Positions 35,962 through 44,649 of a stretch of 64,000 nucleotides of DNA are shown here, one piece after another; position 1 is the stretch's first letter; each line of letters opens with the position of its first letter. The DNA is from Oscillospiraceae bacterium (GTDB lineage Bacteria; Bacillota; Clostridia; Oscillospirales; Oscillospiraceae). The position numbers and the translations under genes are program-made. The notes under the pieces are model-generated. The model was not told where the DNA came from, did no database searches, and was given only the letters and a program-made list of their open reading frames with translations. The DNA is taken from NCBI GenBank assembly GCA_015068495.1, contig SVKL01000004.1, forward strand, positions 56,396-120,395. Reading direction: 5' to 3'.

Positions 35962-37061
35962 ACATTCCCTTTGTGAGCTTTAAGCCTCTGGAAAAAGAGC
36001 TGAATGCCGATTTGCGAAATGCCTTTGAGCGGGTATTGGACAGAAGCTGGTATATTGAAGGCAAAGAGGACGAGGCTTTTGAGAAGGCGTTTGCCGAATT
36101 CTGCAATGCAGAGTATTGCGTGGGCGTTGGCAACGGCTTGGATGCCCTGATGCTGGTGCTGAGAGCCTTGGAAATCGGCGCAGGTGACGAGGTTATCGTC
36201 CCCTCCAACACCTATATTGCCACCGCATTGGCTGTGACCTATGTAGGCGCAACCCCCGTTCTGGTAGAGCCGGATATCCGCACCTACAACATTGACCCTG
36301 CCAAAATTGAAGAGAAAATTACCGCCAAAACCAAGGCGATTATGCCCGTACACCTGTACGGCCAGCCCTGTGATATGGACCCCATTATGGCCATTGCCAA
36401 AAAGCACGGTCTGTATGTGATTGAGGACTGCGCGCAGGCCCACGGCGCAACCTATAAGGGAAAAGTCATCGGCTCCTTTGGTGATGCCGCCGGCTTCAGC
36501 TTCTACCCCGGCAAGAATTTAGGCGCATTGGGCGATGCCGGCGCAGTGGTCACAAACAGCGAAGACCTTGCAAAGAAGGTCCGCGCCTTGGGCAACTACG
36601 GCTCTGACTACAAATATCACCACATCTACAAGGGCGTCAACTCCCGTTTGGACGAGCTGCAGGCCGCTTTCCTGTCTGCCAAGCTGCCCATTATGGACAA
36701 GGTCAACAACAACCGTCGGGAGACCGCCAAAAAATATTTGGAGGGCATCAAGAATCCCGCTTTGACACTGCCCTATATTCCGGAATACGCAAACCCTGTA
36801 TGGCATATTTTTGCTGTGCGGTGTAAAAACCGGGATGCCTTGGCAAGCTATCTGCAGGAAAAGGGCTTGGGCATTAACAAGCACTATCCCATCGCCATCC
36901 ATCTGCAGGATTGCTACAAGGATTTGGGCTTAAAGGAAGGCGACCTGCCCATTGCAGAGGAAATCGCCGCCACCCAGCTGAGCCTGCCCATGTACTACGG
37001 TATGACCGACGAAGAAATTCAGTATGTCATCGACGCGCTGAACAGCTATCAAGAGGCATAA
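35958..37061 (+). CDS. DegT/DnrJ/EryC1 sugar aminotransferase (FdtB-type)
   Basis: A 367-residue PLP enzyme that would add the 3-amino group after the FdtA-type isomerase. It has [53 protein letters not shown] and [16 protein letters not shown], with the PLP lysine at residue 186. The C-terminal part has [17 protein letters not shown] and the final [16 protein letters not shown]. The ATG overlaps the previous stop. The N-acetyltransferase FdtC/QdtC is not recognisable by sequence here, although a GNAT protein lies 6 kb downstream. Confidence 0.93.
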   Translation: MNIPFVSFKPLEKELNADLRNAFERVLDRSWYIEGKEDEAFEKAFAEFCNAEYCVGVGNGLDALMLVLRALEIGAGDEVIVPSNTYIATALAVTYVGATPVLVEPDIRTYNIDPAKIEEKITAKTKAIMPVHLYGQPCDMDPIMAIAKKHGLYVIEDCAQAHGATYKGKVIGSFGDAAGFSFYPGKNLGALGDAGAVVTNSEDLAKKVRALGNYGSDYKYHHIYKGVNSRLDELQAAFLSAKLPIMDKVNNNRRETAKKYLEGIKNPALTLPYIPEYANPVWHIFAVRCKNRDALASYLQEKGLGINKHYPIAIHLQDCYKDLGLKEGDLPIAEEIAATQLSLPMYYGMTDEEIQYVIDALNSYQEA

Positions 37062-37064
37062 TAT

Positions 37065-38135
37065 ATGGGTAACAAAGCCAGACAGTCCAACATTGAACTT
37101 CTGCGGATTATTACGATCTGCGGCGTTGTAATGCTCCACTATAACGGCAATATTGCCTTTGGCTTGGTCACAGAGGGTACTGCCAACTACTATCTTCTGC
37201 AGTTTTTGGAGATTTTGTTTATTTGCGCAGTGAATCTGTTTGTGCTGATCTCCGGCTACTTTCTGTATAACACCAACTCCCGCAAGGCAATCAAGGCCGT
37301 GGAACTGGTGGCGCAGGTTGTGTTGATTGGCATTGGAAAGTATTTGATCAATGTCATTTTCTTCCACGCACCCTTGTCTCTGGGCTCTTTGGTGGGTTCT
37401 GCCATCCCCAACAACTACTATGTCACCTTATATCTGGCTGTATACCTGCTGTCCCCCTACGTGAATATCGTACTGAAAAAGCTGTCGGATAAGCAGTTTG
37501 CCGTACTGATCGGGCTGACTGCAGCGCTGTTTTCGGTGTGGCCCACGGTTTTGGATATGGTTTTTGCCATCACCGGGCACAATTTTAACGGTATGTACCC
37601 CATCGGTTCCGGCGGCAGCCAGTACGGCTACAACTTCCTGAACTTTATGCTGATGTATCTGCTGGGCGCATATTTGCACCGCAAGCCCAGCACCAAAGCC
37701 CTTTGGGACGGGGTCTGCTTTGCGGTTTCACTGGCAATTTTGGTGGTTTGGCAGATGTTCTATCCTGCCATTGCCCGGGCTTACTGCAATCCCTTTGTGA
37801 TTCTGCTGGCCGTATTTGCCTTCCGGCTGTTTACCCACCTGCATTTTTCCAACAAGCTGGTGAACACTTTGGCAAAAGGCGCATTCACCTGCTTTTTGTT
37901 CCACGATTTCTGCCTGTGGCACATAAAGATTGAAAAAGTGGTAAACGGAAGCCTTCCTGTTTTGATTGCCCATATTCTGATTACCGTTCCCCTGATTTTT
38001 CTGATATCCTGGGTAGTTTGGCGGGTGTATGACTGGGTAACCAGACCGCTATTCTCCCTGCTGGCAAAGCCCCTTACGAAACTGGATGTTCTGCTCTCCC
38101 CCAAGGAAGCAGAACCGATTGAGGAAACATTATGA
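37065..38135 (+). CDS. Acyltransferase family 3, second copy
   Basis: A 356-residue membrane acyltransferase. It starts KARQSNIELLRIITICGVVMLHYNG, with the catalytic His in VMLHY, and continues NLFVLISGYFLYNTNSRKAIKAVELV. About ten hydrophobic helices follow. The form IELLRIITICGVVMLH is that of the O-acetyl/succinyl transferases of streptococcal-type capsule clusters. It follows the aminotransferase by 3 bases, so acylation of the amino sugar or of another residue in the polymer is plausible but not shown. Confidence 0.88.
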   Translation: MGNKARQSNIELLRIITICGVVMLHYNGNIAFGLVTEGTANYYLLQFLEILFICAVNLFVLISGYFLYNTNSRKAIKAVELVAQVVLIGIGKYLINVIFFHAPLSLGSLVGSAIPNNYYVTLYLAVYLLSPYVNIVLKKLSDKQFAVLIGLTAALFSVWPTVLDMVFAITGHNFNGMYPIGSGGSQYGYNFLNFMLMYLLGAYLHRKPSTKALWDGVCFAVSLAILVVWQMFYPAIARAYCNPFVILLAVFAFRLFTHLHFSNKLVNTLAKGAFTCFLFHDFCLWHIKIEKVVNGSLPVLIAHILITVPLIFLISWVVWRVYDWVTRPLFSLLAKPLTKLDVLLSPKEAEPIEETL

Positions 38136-39265
38136 AAGTCTTAATGATCGCAAGCTGGTACAGCCCTAAGGAAGCCCCCGTCATGACGGCAGGGGTTTTC
38201 CATTATGAGCAGTCTATGGCGCTGAAAAAATACTGCGAAACCGCGCTGTACTTCCCCTATGACACCACTTTGCAAACAGATTTTGCAAAGACAGAAGAAC
38301 GGGGACTTCTCACATATCGGCGGAAAATGGGCGGCATTTCCATCCCCAAGGTATCTGCGCTGATCCACCAAATGCACATTCTGTCCGACCTGAAGCGGAT
38401 CTGTGCGGACTTTAAGCCCGATGTGATCCACGCCCACTGCGGCATTCCTGCCGGACGGATTGCGGTGCGTTTTGCCGAGAAGCACGGCTATCCTGTGGTA
38501 ATCACCGAGCATTGCCCTATGGAACAGCTGCCGGTGGATAATCCCCGGGGAAAAGAAAAGCTTCACTATGCCTACCGGAACAGCGCTGCCAACATTTGCG
38601 TGTCCAAGGACTCTATGGAAAGACTCCAAGCCCATTTCCCGGATTGCAAATTCCAAGTGATTTACAACGGTATTCTGGCGCCGGAGACTATGGAGCTGGA
38701 GAAGGAAGCCTACGCCAAGGAAGGCAAAATCAACTGCTGCATCGTGGCTGCCTTTTACAGCAAGGACATTAAGGGCTATCAGTACCTGCTGCCCGCCATT
38801 GCAAAGCTGAAAGCGGAGGGCATTCCTGTGGTGCTCCATATCTGCGGCGGCGGCGACTATTTTGAATATTATGTAAACCTCGCAAAAGAGCTGGATATTG
38901 AAGATTGCGTTATCTTCTACGGCAACTGCTCCAAGGCGAAGGTTTACTCTATTGTATCCCAAATGGACTTTAACATCTCTGCCAGCCTGTTTGAGTGCTC
39001 CGGCGTATCCGTTGAGGAAGCTTTGCTGCTGGGCAAGCCTATGCTGGTCACCCGCTCCGGCGGCGCAAACTCCTTGGTCACCGACGATGTGGCAATTGTG
39101 GTGGATAAGGGCAGCACACAGGCGCTGGTGGATGGCATCAAGGAAATGTCCCAACGTCTGAAGGACTTTGATACCAAGACAATCCGCGCATACGCAGAGG
39201 AAAATTTTGAAATCGACCACGTAAGCCGTCAGTATATGGCACTTTATGAGGAGATTAGTAAATGA
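38132..39265 (+). CDS. Glycosyltransferase family 4
   Basis: A 377-residue GT-B enzyme. It begins MKVLMIASWYSPKEAPVMTAGVFHYEQSMALKK, has KPDVIHAHCGIPAGRIAVRFAEKHGYPVVITEH in the acceptor half, and LHICGGGDYFEYYVNLAKELDIEDCVIFYGNCSKAKV then FNISASLFECSGVSVEEALLLGKPMLVTRSGGA in the donor half, matching the GT4 EX7E region. The start codon overlaps the previous stop (ATGA), and the end overlaps the next start the same way, so it is firmly inside the operon. Confidence 0.93.
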   Translation: MKVLMIASWYSPKEAPVMTAGVFHYEQSMALKKYCETALYFPYDTTLQTDFAKTEERGLLTYRRKMGGISIPKVSALIHQMHILSDLKRICADFKPDVIHAHCGIPAGRIAVRFAEKHGYPVVITEHCPMEQLPVDNPRGKEKLHYAYRNSAANICVSKDSMERLQAHFPDCKFQVIYNGILAPETMELEKEAYAKEGKINCCIVAAFYSKDIKGYQYLLPAIAKLKAEGIPVVLHICGGGDYFEYYVNLAKELDIEDCVIFYGNCSKAKVYSIVSQMDFNISASLFECSGVSVEEALLLGKPMLVTRSGGANSLVTDDVAIVVDKGSTQALVDGIKEMSQRLKDFDTKTIRAYAEENFEIDHVSRQYMALYEEISK

Positions 39266-40233
39266 CCGATAAGCTGGTATCTATTCTGATTCCCTGCTAC
39301 AATCACGAACAGTTCTTGGATGACTGTCTGGGAAGCATTCTTGCGCAGGATTATGAGAACATCGAGCTGCTGATCTGCGACGATTGCTCTCCCGACAACT
39401 CCTACGAAAAAATTTTATCCTATGAGCAGCGGCTGGGGCAACGGTTTTCCCGGGTAGAGATTCTGAAAAACGAGGTCAACTGCGGCGTCACCAAGAACGT
39501 CAACCGTATGCTGTCAATGGCAAAGGGCGACTATGTCAAAACCATTGCCAGCGACGACGCGATGGCACCCAACGCCATCTCCGGTATGGTGGATTACCTC
39601 AATTGCCATCCGGAAATTTCCGTGGTGGTTGCCAACGGTGTTCGTGTACTGGAAAGTGAGCACTACCCCAACTTTACCCCACAGGGCAGGCTCTATGATT
39701 CGCCGCCGGATTTCTCGCCGGAGGGATTTTTCCTGCGTGTAGCCCGGTGCAATCCCATTTCTGCGCCGGCTGCTATGGTGCGTATGGAAGTCTACAAGCA
39801 GTTCGGTATGTACGATGAGACGGTGAAGATTGAAGATTTGGAATTTTGGCTCCGGTGCCTCACGGGCGGCGCTTGCCGCTTTGGCTTTTTGGACGCAGAG
39901 TTACTGTACTACCGGATCAACGCCAACTCTATGACCTCGGCAGCAGGCAACGCCGGTCTTGCAAGGCGGAGAAAGGTATTCCACGAATCCGAAATTTCCA
40001 CCTTCCGCAAGTACCGCGCCTACTTTGCCCCTGCAGACTTTTCCGAAATCGTACTGCGGCGGATTTTCCAAGAACGCTGCATTGCCATTGCCAACCGCCT
40101 GTGGGATTGGGAGGCTGAGCTTTCTGCCAGCTGGAAAGCCTTTGACGGCTGGAAGGATCTGCCCGTCAAGAAGCGCCTGCATCTGTATTATGTAAACCTG
40201 CGGCAATCGGTAAAAAAGGCCGTTACCCGCTAA
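39262..40233 (+). CDS. Glycosyltransferase family 2
   Basis: A 323-residue GT-A enzyme. It opens LVSILIPCYNHEQFLDDCLGSILAQDYENIELLICDDCSPDNS (nucleotide-binding site) and has GDYVKTIASDDAMAPNAI, with the DD metal site. A mid-region MYDETVKIEDLEFWLRCLTGG resembles the acceptor/base region of GT2 enzymes. It overlaps the GT4 gene by 4 bases. It is one of three GT2 enzymes in the cluster. Confidence 0.92.
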   Translation: MTDKLVSILIPCYNHEQFLDDCLGSILAQDYENIELLICDDCSPDNSYEKILSYEQRLGQRFSRVEILKNEVNCGVTKNVNRMLSMAKGDYVKTIASDDAMAPNAISGMVDYLNCHPEISVVVANGVRVLESEHYPNFTPQGRLYDSPPDFSPEGFFLRVARCNPISAPAAMVRMEVYKQFGMYDETVKIEDLEFWLRCLTGGACRFGFLDAELLYYRINANSMTSAAGNAGLARRRKVFHESEISTFRKYRAYFAPADFSEIVLRRIFQERCIAIANRLWDWEAELSASWKAFDGWKDLPVKKRLHLYYVNLRQSVKKAVTR

Positions 40234-40262
40234 TCTCCTGTGTTCCGGAAAGGAAATCACCT

Positions 40263-41780
40263 ATGACCCACAGTAATAAGATCGCACGCAATACCGCCTT
40301 TACCTTGGTCAACAAGCTGCTGACCATCTTCGTGGCGTTCTTCTCCCGGAAGCTGTTTCTGGTCTTTCTGACCGAAGAGCTGCTGGGTCTGAACTCCCTG
40401 TTTACAGACCTGCTGGGACTTTTGAATCTGGCAGATATGGGCTTGGGCATTGCGGTGCAGTTTGAACTGTATAAACCCATTGCCGATAAGAACTATGAAA
40501 AAATCGGCAGTATTCTGAATGCCACCAAGCGGATCTACAATGTGGTTGGTATCGGCATCATTGCCGCCGGCGCGGTGCTGAGCCTGTTTATCCAGCACCT
40601 GATTATGGACAATCCCTACCCGCTAAGCTTCCTGCGGCTGGTATTTTTCATCAATGTGGTGAGCAACGCCTCCACCTACTTCTTTGTCCACAAGCGGCTG
40701 TACCTGCAAGCCAGCGAAGATCTGCACGTGGTAAACACCGTAGACTCTCTGGTGAATGTGGGTGGCTCGATTCTGCGGATCGTCGCCATCGCCCTGTTCC
40801 GCAATTACTATGCTTTTGTGATTTTAAGCGCCTTGCAGGCAGTGGTATCCAACTTCCTTGTGGGCTACTACTGCGACAAGCGCCACAGTCAAATTAAGGG
40901 CATTCGCGGCTACCAAAAACAGGAAATGAAGACCCTGCTGGGCAATCTGAAGGAGCTGCTGCCCAACAAAATCAGCGCTTACGTGTTCTCCAACACGGAC
41001 AACACCATTCTGTCCACCTTTTTGGGTCTGACCAGTGTGACCCTGTTTACCAACTACAACAGCATTGTGCTGCAGCTGTTTTCCTTTGCCGCTATGCTCT
41101 CCGGTGTGCTCCGCGCCTCCTTCGGCAACGTGTTTCAGGAGAATCACGACAAACGCAGCCAGCTGTTTTTGGTGAGCAGCTACCAGCTGCTGCAATTTTT
41201 CTTCTCCTCGTTCTGCGCCGTATCGCTGGTATGCCTGCTGGACGATTTCGTGGGACTTCTCTACGGCGAAAAATTTATCGTTCCTTTTGCCTTTGTGGTG
41301 ATCCTCACTGTGGATTTCTTCCTGCACAGTATGTACCTGCCCCTGTCCGCTATTTTGGAGGTGCTGGGTGAATTTAAGGCGCTGAAGCGGCAGGAGATTT
41401 TCTCTATGATTGCCAACATTGTGGTGTCTGTGGGACTTGTGGTCCCCTTTGGCATCATCGGACCGATTTTCGGCACGCTGGTGGTGGATATTTTCACCAC
41501 CGCTTTCCGCCTGTCTACGGTGGTCTACAAAAATTACCGCACCCTTTTCCGGCAGTATTTGACCCGTTACCTCACCTATATTTTGGTATTTTTCGCAGAG
41601 TATGCAGGCATATACCTGCTTCTGAAGGCACTGCCCTTTGAACGGTCTGTCCCGGTATTTTTGCTCAAGGGTGTGATTTGCTTTATTGTGACCACCGTGG
41701 TGAATGTAGCGCTGTTCCGGAAAACAGAGGAATTTGCTTATCTGTTCTCGAAAATCCAGTCTATGGTGAAACGGAAGTGA
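40263..41780 (+). CDS. Polysaccharide flippase (Wzx-like, MOP superfamily)
   Basis: A 505-residue membrane protein with about twelve to fourteen hydrophobic helices. The N-terminus KIARNTAFTLVNKLLTIFVAFFSRKLFLVFL and LTEELLGLNSLFTDLLGLLNLADMGLG are typical of Wzx-like proteins in Gram-positive capsule clusters. Its role would be to move lipid-linked repeat units across the membrane before polymerisation by the Wzy-like protein at 26.5 kb. The start has GGAAAGG upstream. Confidence 0.93.
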   Translation: MTHSNKIARNTAFTLVNKLLTIFVAFFSRKLFLVFLTEELLGLNSLFTDLLGLLNLADMGLGIAVQFELYKPIADKNYEKIGSILNATKRIYNVVGIGIIAAGAVLSLFIQHLIMDNPYPLSFLRLVFFINVVSNASTYFFVHKRLYLQASEDLHVVNTVDSLVNVGGSILRIVAIALFRNYYAFVILSALQAVVSNFLVGYYCDKRHSQIKGIRGYQKQEMKTLLGNLKELLPNKISAYVFSNTDNTILSTFLGLTSVTLFTNYNSIVLQLFSFAAMLSGVLRASFGNVFQENHDKRSQLFLVSSYQLLQFFFSSFCAVSLVCLLDDFVGLLYGEKFIVPFAFVVILTVDFFLHSMYLPLSAILEVLGEFKALKRQEIFSMIANIVVSVGLVVPFGIIGPIFGTLVVDIFTTAFRLSTVVYKNYRTLFRQYLTRYLTYILVFFAEYAGIYLLLKALPFERSVPVFLLKGVICFIVTTVVNVALFRKTEEFAYLFSKIQSMVKRK

Positions 41781-41784
41781 TTCT

Positions 41785-43005
41785 ATGGGAACTTTTGTGA
41801 ATAATACCAAGGCAGGCATCAAGCTGTTTTTGCAGAAATGCGCCAAGCGGGCACCGGGCCCGGTGCGGGTTGTTTTTGTCTGCCAGTATATCCCCGCGTG
41901 GAACAAGGCAAAATCTGTCTATGACCAAATGGTGGCTGACCCCCGGTTTGAGCCATATCTCCTGTGTCTGCCCGACCGGATCACCGATATGCAGCTGCGG
42001 GACCCTGAAAATCTGGAAAACGATATTTACGAGTATTATGTAAACCAAGGCTATCCCGCCATCAATGCCCTTGTGAGAAAAGATCAATGGTATGACCTGC
42101 AGGCTTTGCAGCCGGATTTTGTATTTTACCTGCGGCCCTATGATTTTTATATGCCCGCCCAGTACGCAAGCTCCGTGGTGTCCCGCTACGCCAAGGTCTG
42201 CGTGATCCTCTACGGCATTATCATCACCCAAGAGGATGCAGATATGCTGATTTTGCCGCAGTTTTTCCGCAATGTAGCTTACTATTTTGCGGAGATTCCC
42301 TATGCCGCCCGGTTTAACCGGAAGCTGTTTCCCCTGTCCCACCTGCTGGGGCTGCGGAAAAGCCCCTGCTGCGGTATTCCTGCTATGGATTCCATCCTTT
42401 CTGCCAAGGACACCCCCTCGGATGCGTGGGACTTTGCCGGCGACCGGCTCCGGATTCTGTGGACGCCCCGCTGGACTACGGACAAGGCCTTGGGCGGCTC
42501 CAACTTCTTTACATACAAGGACTGGATCTTGGACTACGCCAAGAAAAACGACAATGTGGCCTGCCTGCTCCGCCCCCACCCCCTGACCTTCGATAATTTT
42601 ATCCGCACCGGCGAGATGACCGCGGCAGAGGTGGCAGACTACAAAGCCCAGTGCGCCGCCATTGCCAATGCAGATATGGACACCCGCAAAGAATACGGCA
42701 GCACCTTCTGGCAATCCGATGTGCTCATCAGTGACTACTCGGGCATCCTGCCGGAGTATTTCATCACCGGAAAGCCGCTGATCTTCTGCCGCAGCAATTT
42801 CTCCCTTGCCCCCACGGATTTTATGGAGCAAATGATGAAAGGCTGGTATGTGGTAGACAACGTAACCCAGCTGGAAGAAGTCCTTGCTATGCTGCAGCGG
42901 GGGGAAGACCCCTTGCAGCCCACCCGTCAGGCGCTGATTCAAAAGCTTTTTGGCGACCGCAGCGATACGCCTGCCAAAAAAATCGTTGATATCTTGTTGA
43001 AATGA
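41785..43005 (+). CDS. CDP-glycerol glycerophosphotransferase-like protein
   Basis: A 406-residue protein. The C-terminal half shows features of the CDP-glycerol:polyglycerolphosphate transferase family: ILWTPRWT near residue 230, LLRPHPLTFDNF, and DVLISDYSGILPEYFITGKPLIFC near residue 310. The N-terminal half (VRVVFVCQYIPAWNKAKSVYDQM) is Rossmann-like. It may add a phospho-polyol or act as a GT-B-like transferase on the polymer. No CDP-glycerol cytidylyltransferase (TagD) is in the window, so the donor must come from elsewhere or be different, perhaps made by the cytidylyltransferase two genes downstream. Confidence 0.82.
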   Translation: MGTFVNNTKAGIKLFLQKCAKRAPGPVRVVFVCQYIPAWNKAKSVYDQMVADPRFEPYLLCLPDRITDMQLRDPENLENDIYEYYVNQGYPAINALVRKDQWYDLQALQPDFVFYLRPYDFYMPAQYASSVVSRYAKVCVILYGIIITQEDADMLILPQFFRNVAYYFAEIPYAARFNRKLFPLSHLLGLRKSPCCGIPAMDSILSAKDTPSDAWDFAGDRLRILWTPRWTTDKALGGSNFFTYKDWILDYAKKNDNVACLLRPHPLTFDNFIRTGEMTAAEVADYKAQCAAIANADMDTRKEYGSTFWQSDVLISDYSGILPEYFITGKPLIFCRSNFSLAPTDFMEQMMKGWYVVDNVTQLEEVLAMLQRGEDPLQPTRQALIQKLFGDRSDTPAKKIVDILLK

Positions 43006-43014
43006 GGAAATCGT

Positions 43015-43503
43015 ATGTATTTACGAAAACTGGAAACCAAAGACGCCCCTTTGATGCTGGAATGGATGCACGATGAAAGCGTCGTTGCCAAGCTGGCTGC
43101 CAATTTTGCTGCCAAAACCATTGATGACTGCCGCAATTTCATTGCTGCCAGCCAAAAAGACGAGGAGAATCTCCATTTAGCTGTGGCTGACGGGGACGAT
43201 ACCTATATGGGTACTGTCAGCTTGAAGCATATTGACCGGGCAGCAGGTACGGCGGAATTTGCCATTACCGTCCGGACTGCCGCTATGGGCAAGGGCTTCT
43301 CCCATTTCGGTATGGACAGCATTCTGAAAATGGGCATCAGCGAACTGGGGCTTTCTGCCATTTACTGGTGCGTCAGCCCCAAAAATGCACGGGCTGTCCG
43401 CTTCTACGACAAGCACGGCTACACCCGCATAACAGAAGTGCCTGTCGAAATTTTGTCCGCTTATCCCGCGGATATGGAACTGATTTGGTATATTTATCAA
43501 TAA
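43015..43503 (+). CDS. GNAT family N-acetyltransferase (RimJ/RimL-like)
   Basis: A 162-residue GNAT enzyme: YLRKLETKDAPLMLEWMHDESV at the start, LHLAVADGDDTYMGTVSLKHIDRAAGTAEFAITV in the middle, and LSAIYWCVSPKNARAVRFYDKHGYTR near the C-terminus for acetyl-CoA binding. Its place in the polysaccharide operon makes an amino sugar, such as the 3-amino-dideoxyhexose made here, a reasonable target. This would fill the missing FdtC/QdtC step, but that is inference. Confidence 0.85.
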   Translation: MYLRKLETKDAPLMLEWMHDESVVAKLAANFAAKTIDDCRNFIAASQKDEENLHLAVADGDDTYMGTVSLKHIDRAAGTAEFAITVRTAAMGKGFSHFGMDSILKMGISELGLSAIYWCVSPKNARAVRFYDKHGYTRITEVPVEILSAYPADMELIWYIYQ

Positions 43504-43533
43504 AACTTTGATTCTATCATAAATTAGAAATCA

Positions 43534-43563
43534 TTAGGGAAAGACGTAATCGGACTTCCCTAA
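43534..43563. promoter_or_regulatory. Inverted repeat in the leader of the cytidylyltransferase gene
   Basis: TTAGGGAA (43534-43541) and TTCCCTAA (43556-43563) form a perfect 8-bp inverted repeat with a 14-base centre, ending 6 bases before the TAGGAGAG ribosome binding site. No T-run follows, so it does not look like a terminator; it may be an operator or an RNA stem. Confidence 0.5.
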
Positions 43564-43578
43564 CATAGGAGAGATATT

Positions 43579-44466
43579 ATGCAAAAGAAAGAATTTGACA
43601 TTCTGGTGCTGCTAACCCAGCAGGAAGAAGCTCTGACCCAGCGGGAGATTGCTGAGCAAACCAAGCTGTCCCTCGGCACCGTAAACAAAGCTGTAAAAGC
43701 CCTTAGCGAAGCGGGTTACATTGCCGACGGGTGCATTACCCCTCTGGGCGTGGATGCGCTGGAGCCCTATCGGGTCAAGCGGGCAATCTTTTTGGCTGCC
43801 GGCTTCGGCTCCCGTATGGTGCCCATCACCTTCAACACCCCCAAGCCCTTGGTGCGGGTCAACGGCGTGCGTATGATTGACACCCTGCTGGATGCCGTGG
43901 TTGCCGCAGGCATTCCGGAAATCGTTGTGGTCCGCGGCTATTTGGGCGAGCAGTTCGACCAGCTGCTGTACAAATACCCCCAAATCAAGTTTGTGGAAAA
44001 CCCCATTTACAACGAGGCCAACAACATCTCCTCCGCTATGTGTGTCCGGTATCTGTTCCAGAACGCCTATGTGCTGGAGGCCGATTTGGTGCTGAGTAAT
44101 CCCAAGCTGATTCGCAAATACGAATACTCCTCCAATTTCTTGGGGATTCCTGTAGATGTTACCGACGATTGGTGCCTGCACACCGACAGCAACGGCATTA
44201 TTATCGAAGAGGCCGTTGGCGGCCGTAACTGCCATCAAATGGTTGGTATCTCCTACTGGGACGCAAACGCCGGCGCAATGCTGGCCAACGACCTGAATGA
44301 TGTCTACACCAGCCCCGGCGGCAAGGAGCGTTACTGGGAGCAGACCGCCCTTGTTTACAAGAAGGAGCACTATGCTGTGGCTGTGCGTGAATGCGCCTTC
44401 GGCGACATCGTGGAGATTGACTCCTTTAGCGAGCTGAAGAAGATTGATCCTCTGTATGCAAAATAA
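43579..44466 (+). CDS. Winged-helix/LicC-like nucleotidyltransferase fusion
   Basis: A 295-residue protein with two parts. Residues 1-60 (FDILVLLTQQEEALTQREIAEQTKLSLGTVNKAVKALSEAGYI) form a MarR-type winged helix-turn-helix. From about residue 67 a nucleotidyltransferase starts, KRAIFLAAGFGSRMVPITFNTPKPLVRVNGVRMIDTLLD, with ENPIYNEANNISSAM and YVLEADLVLSNP, resembling LicC (CTP:phosphocholine cytidylyltransferase). It may activate phosphocholine, phosphoethanolamine or another alcohol phosphate for decoration of the polymer, and sense its ligand through the HTH. No LicA kinase or LicD transferase is present in the window. Confidence 0.85.
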   Translation: MQKKEFDILVLLTQQEEALTQREIAEQTKLSLGTVNKAVKALSEAGYIADGCITPLGVDALEPYRVKRAIFLAAGFGSRMVPITFNTPKPLVRVNGVRMIDTLLDAVVAAGIPEIVVVRGYLGEQFDQLLYKYPQIKFVENPIYNEANNISSAMCVRYLFQNAYVLEADLVLSNPKLIRKYEYSSNFLGIPVDVTDDWCLHTDSNGIIIEEAVGGRNCHQMVGISYWDANAGAMLANDLNDVYTSPGGKERYWEQTALVYKKEHYAVAVRECAFGDIVEIDSFSELKKIDPLYAK

Positions 44467-44494
44467 AGGGTTTGCGTGAACGCAAATCTTAAGC

Positions 44495-44581
44495 AACGCC
44501 CCTGCCTGTTCGGGTTTTCTGTTCAGATTTTTGTATTTTATTGCCGAATTTGAACGAAAATCCTTGACAAGCAGGGGCGTT
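44495..44581. promoter_or_regulatory. 11-bp inverted repeat spanning the permease promoter
   Basis: AACGCCCCTGC (44495-44505) and its exact complement GCAGGGGCGTT (44571-44581) are 65 bases apart. The right arm sits in the spacer between the -35 and -10 of the permease promoter, so a protein bound there would block RNA polymerase. It could equally be an RNA stem if upstream transcription continues. Confidence 0.6.
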
Positions 44582-44592
44582 TCCTGTAGAAT
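44564..44592 (+). promoter_or_regulatory. Promoter of the APC permease gene
   Basis: A perfect -35 TTGACA (44564-44569), 17 bases, then TAGAAT (44587-44592), followed by a leader of about 50 bases. Confidence 0.85.
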
Positions 44593-44649
44593 TGAGTTAT
44601 GTTTTGCAAACAGAACAACTTGATTTACACAAGAACAGAGGTGCGTACA

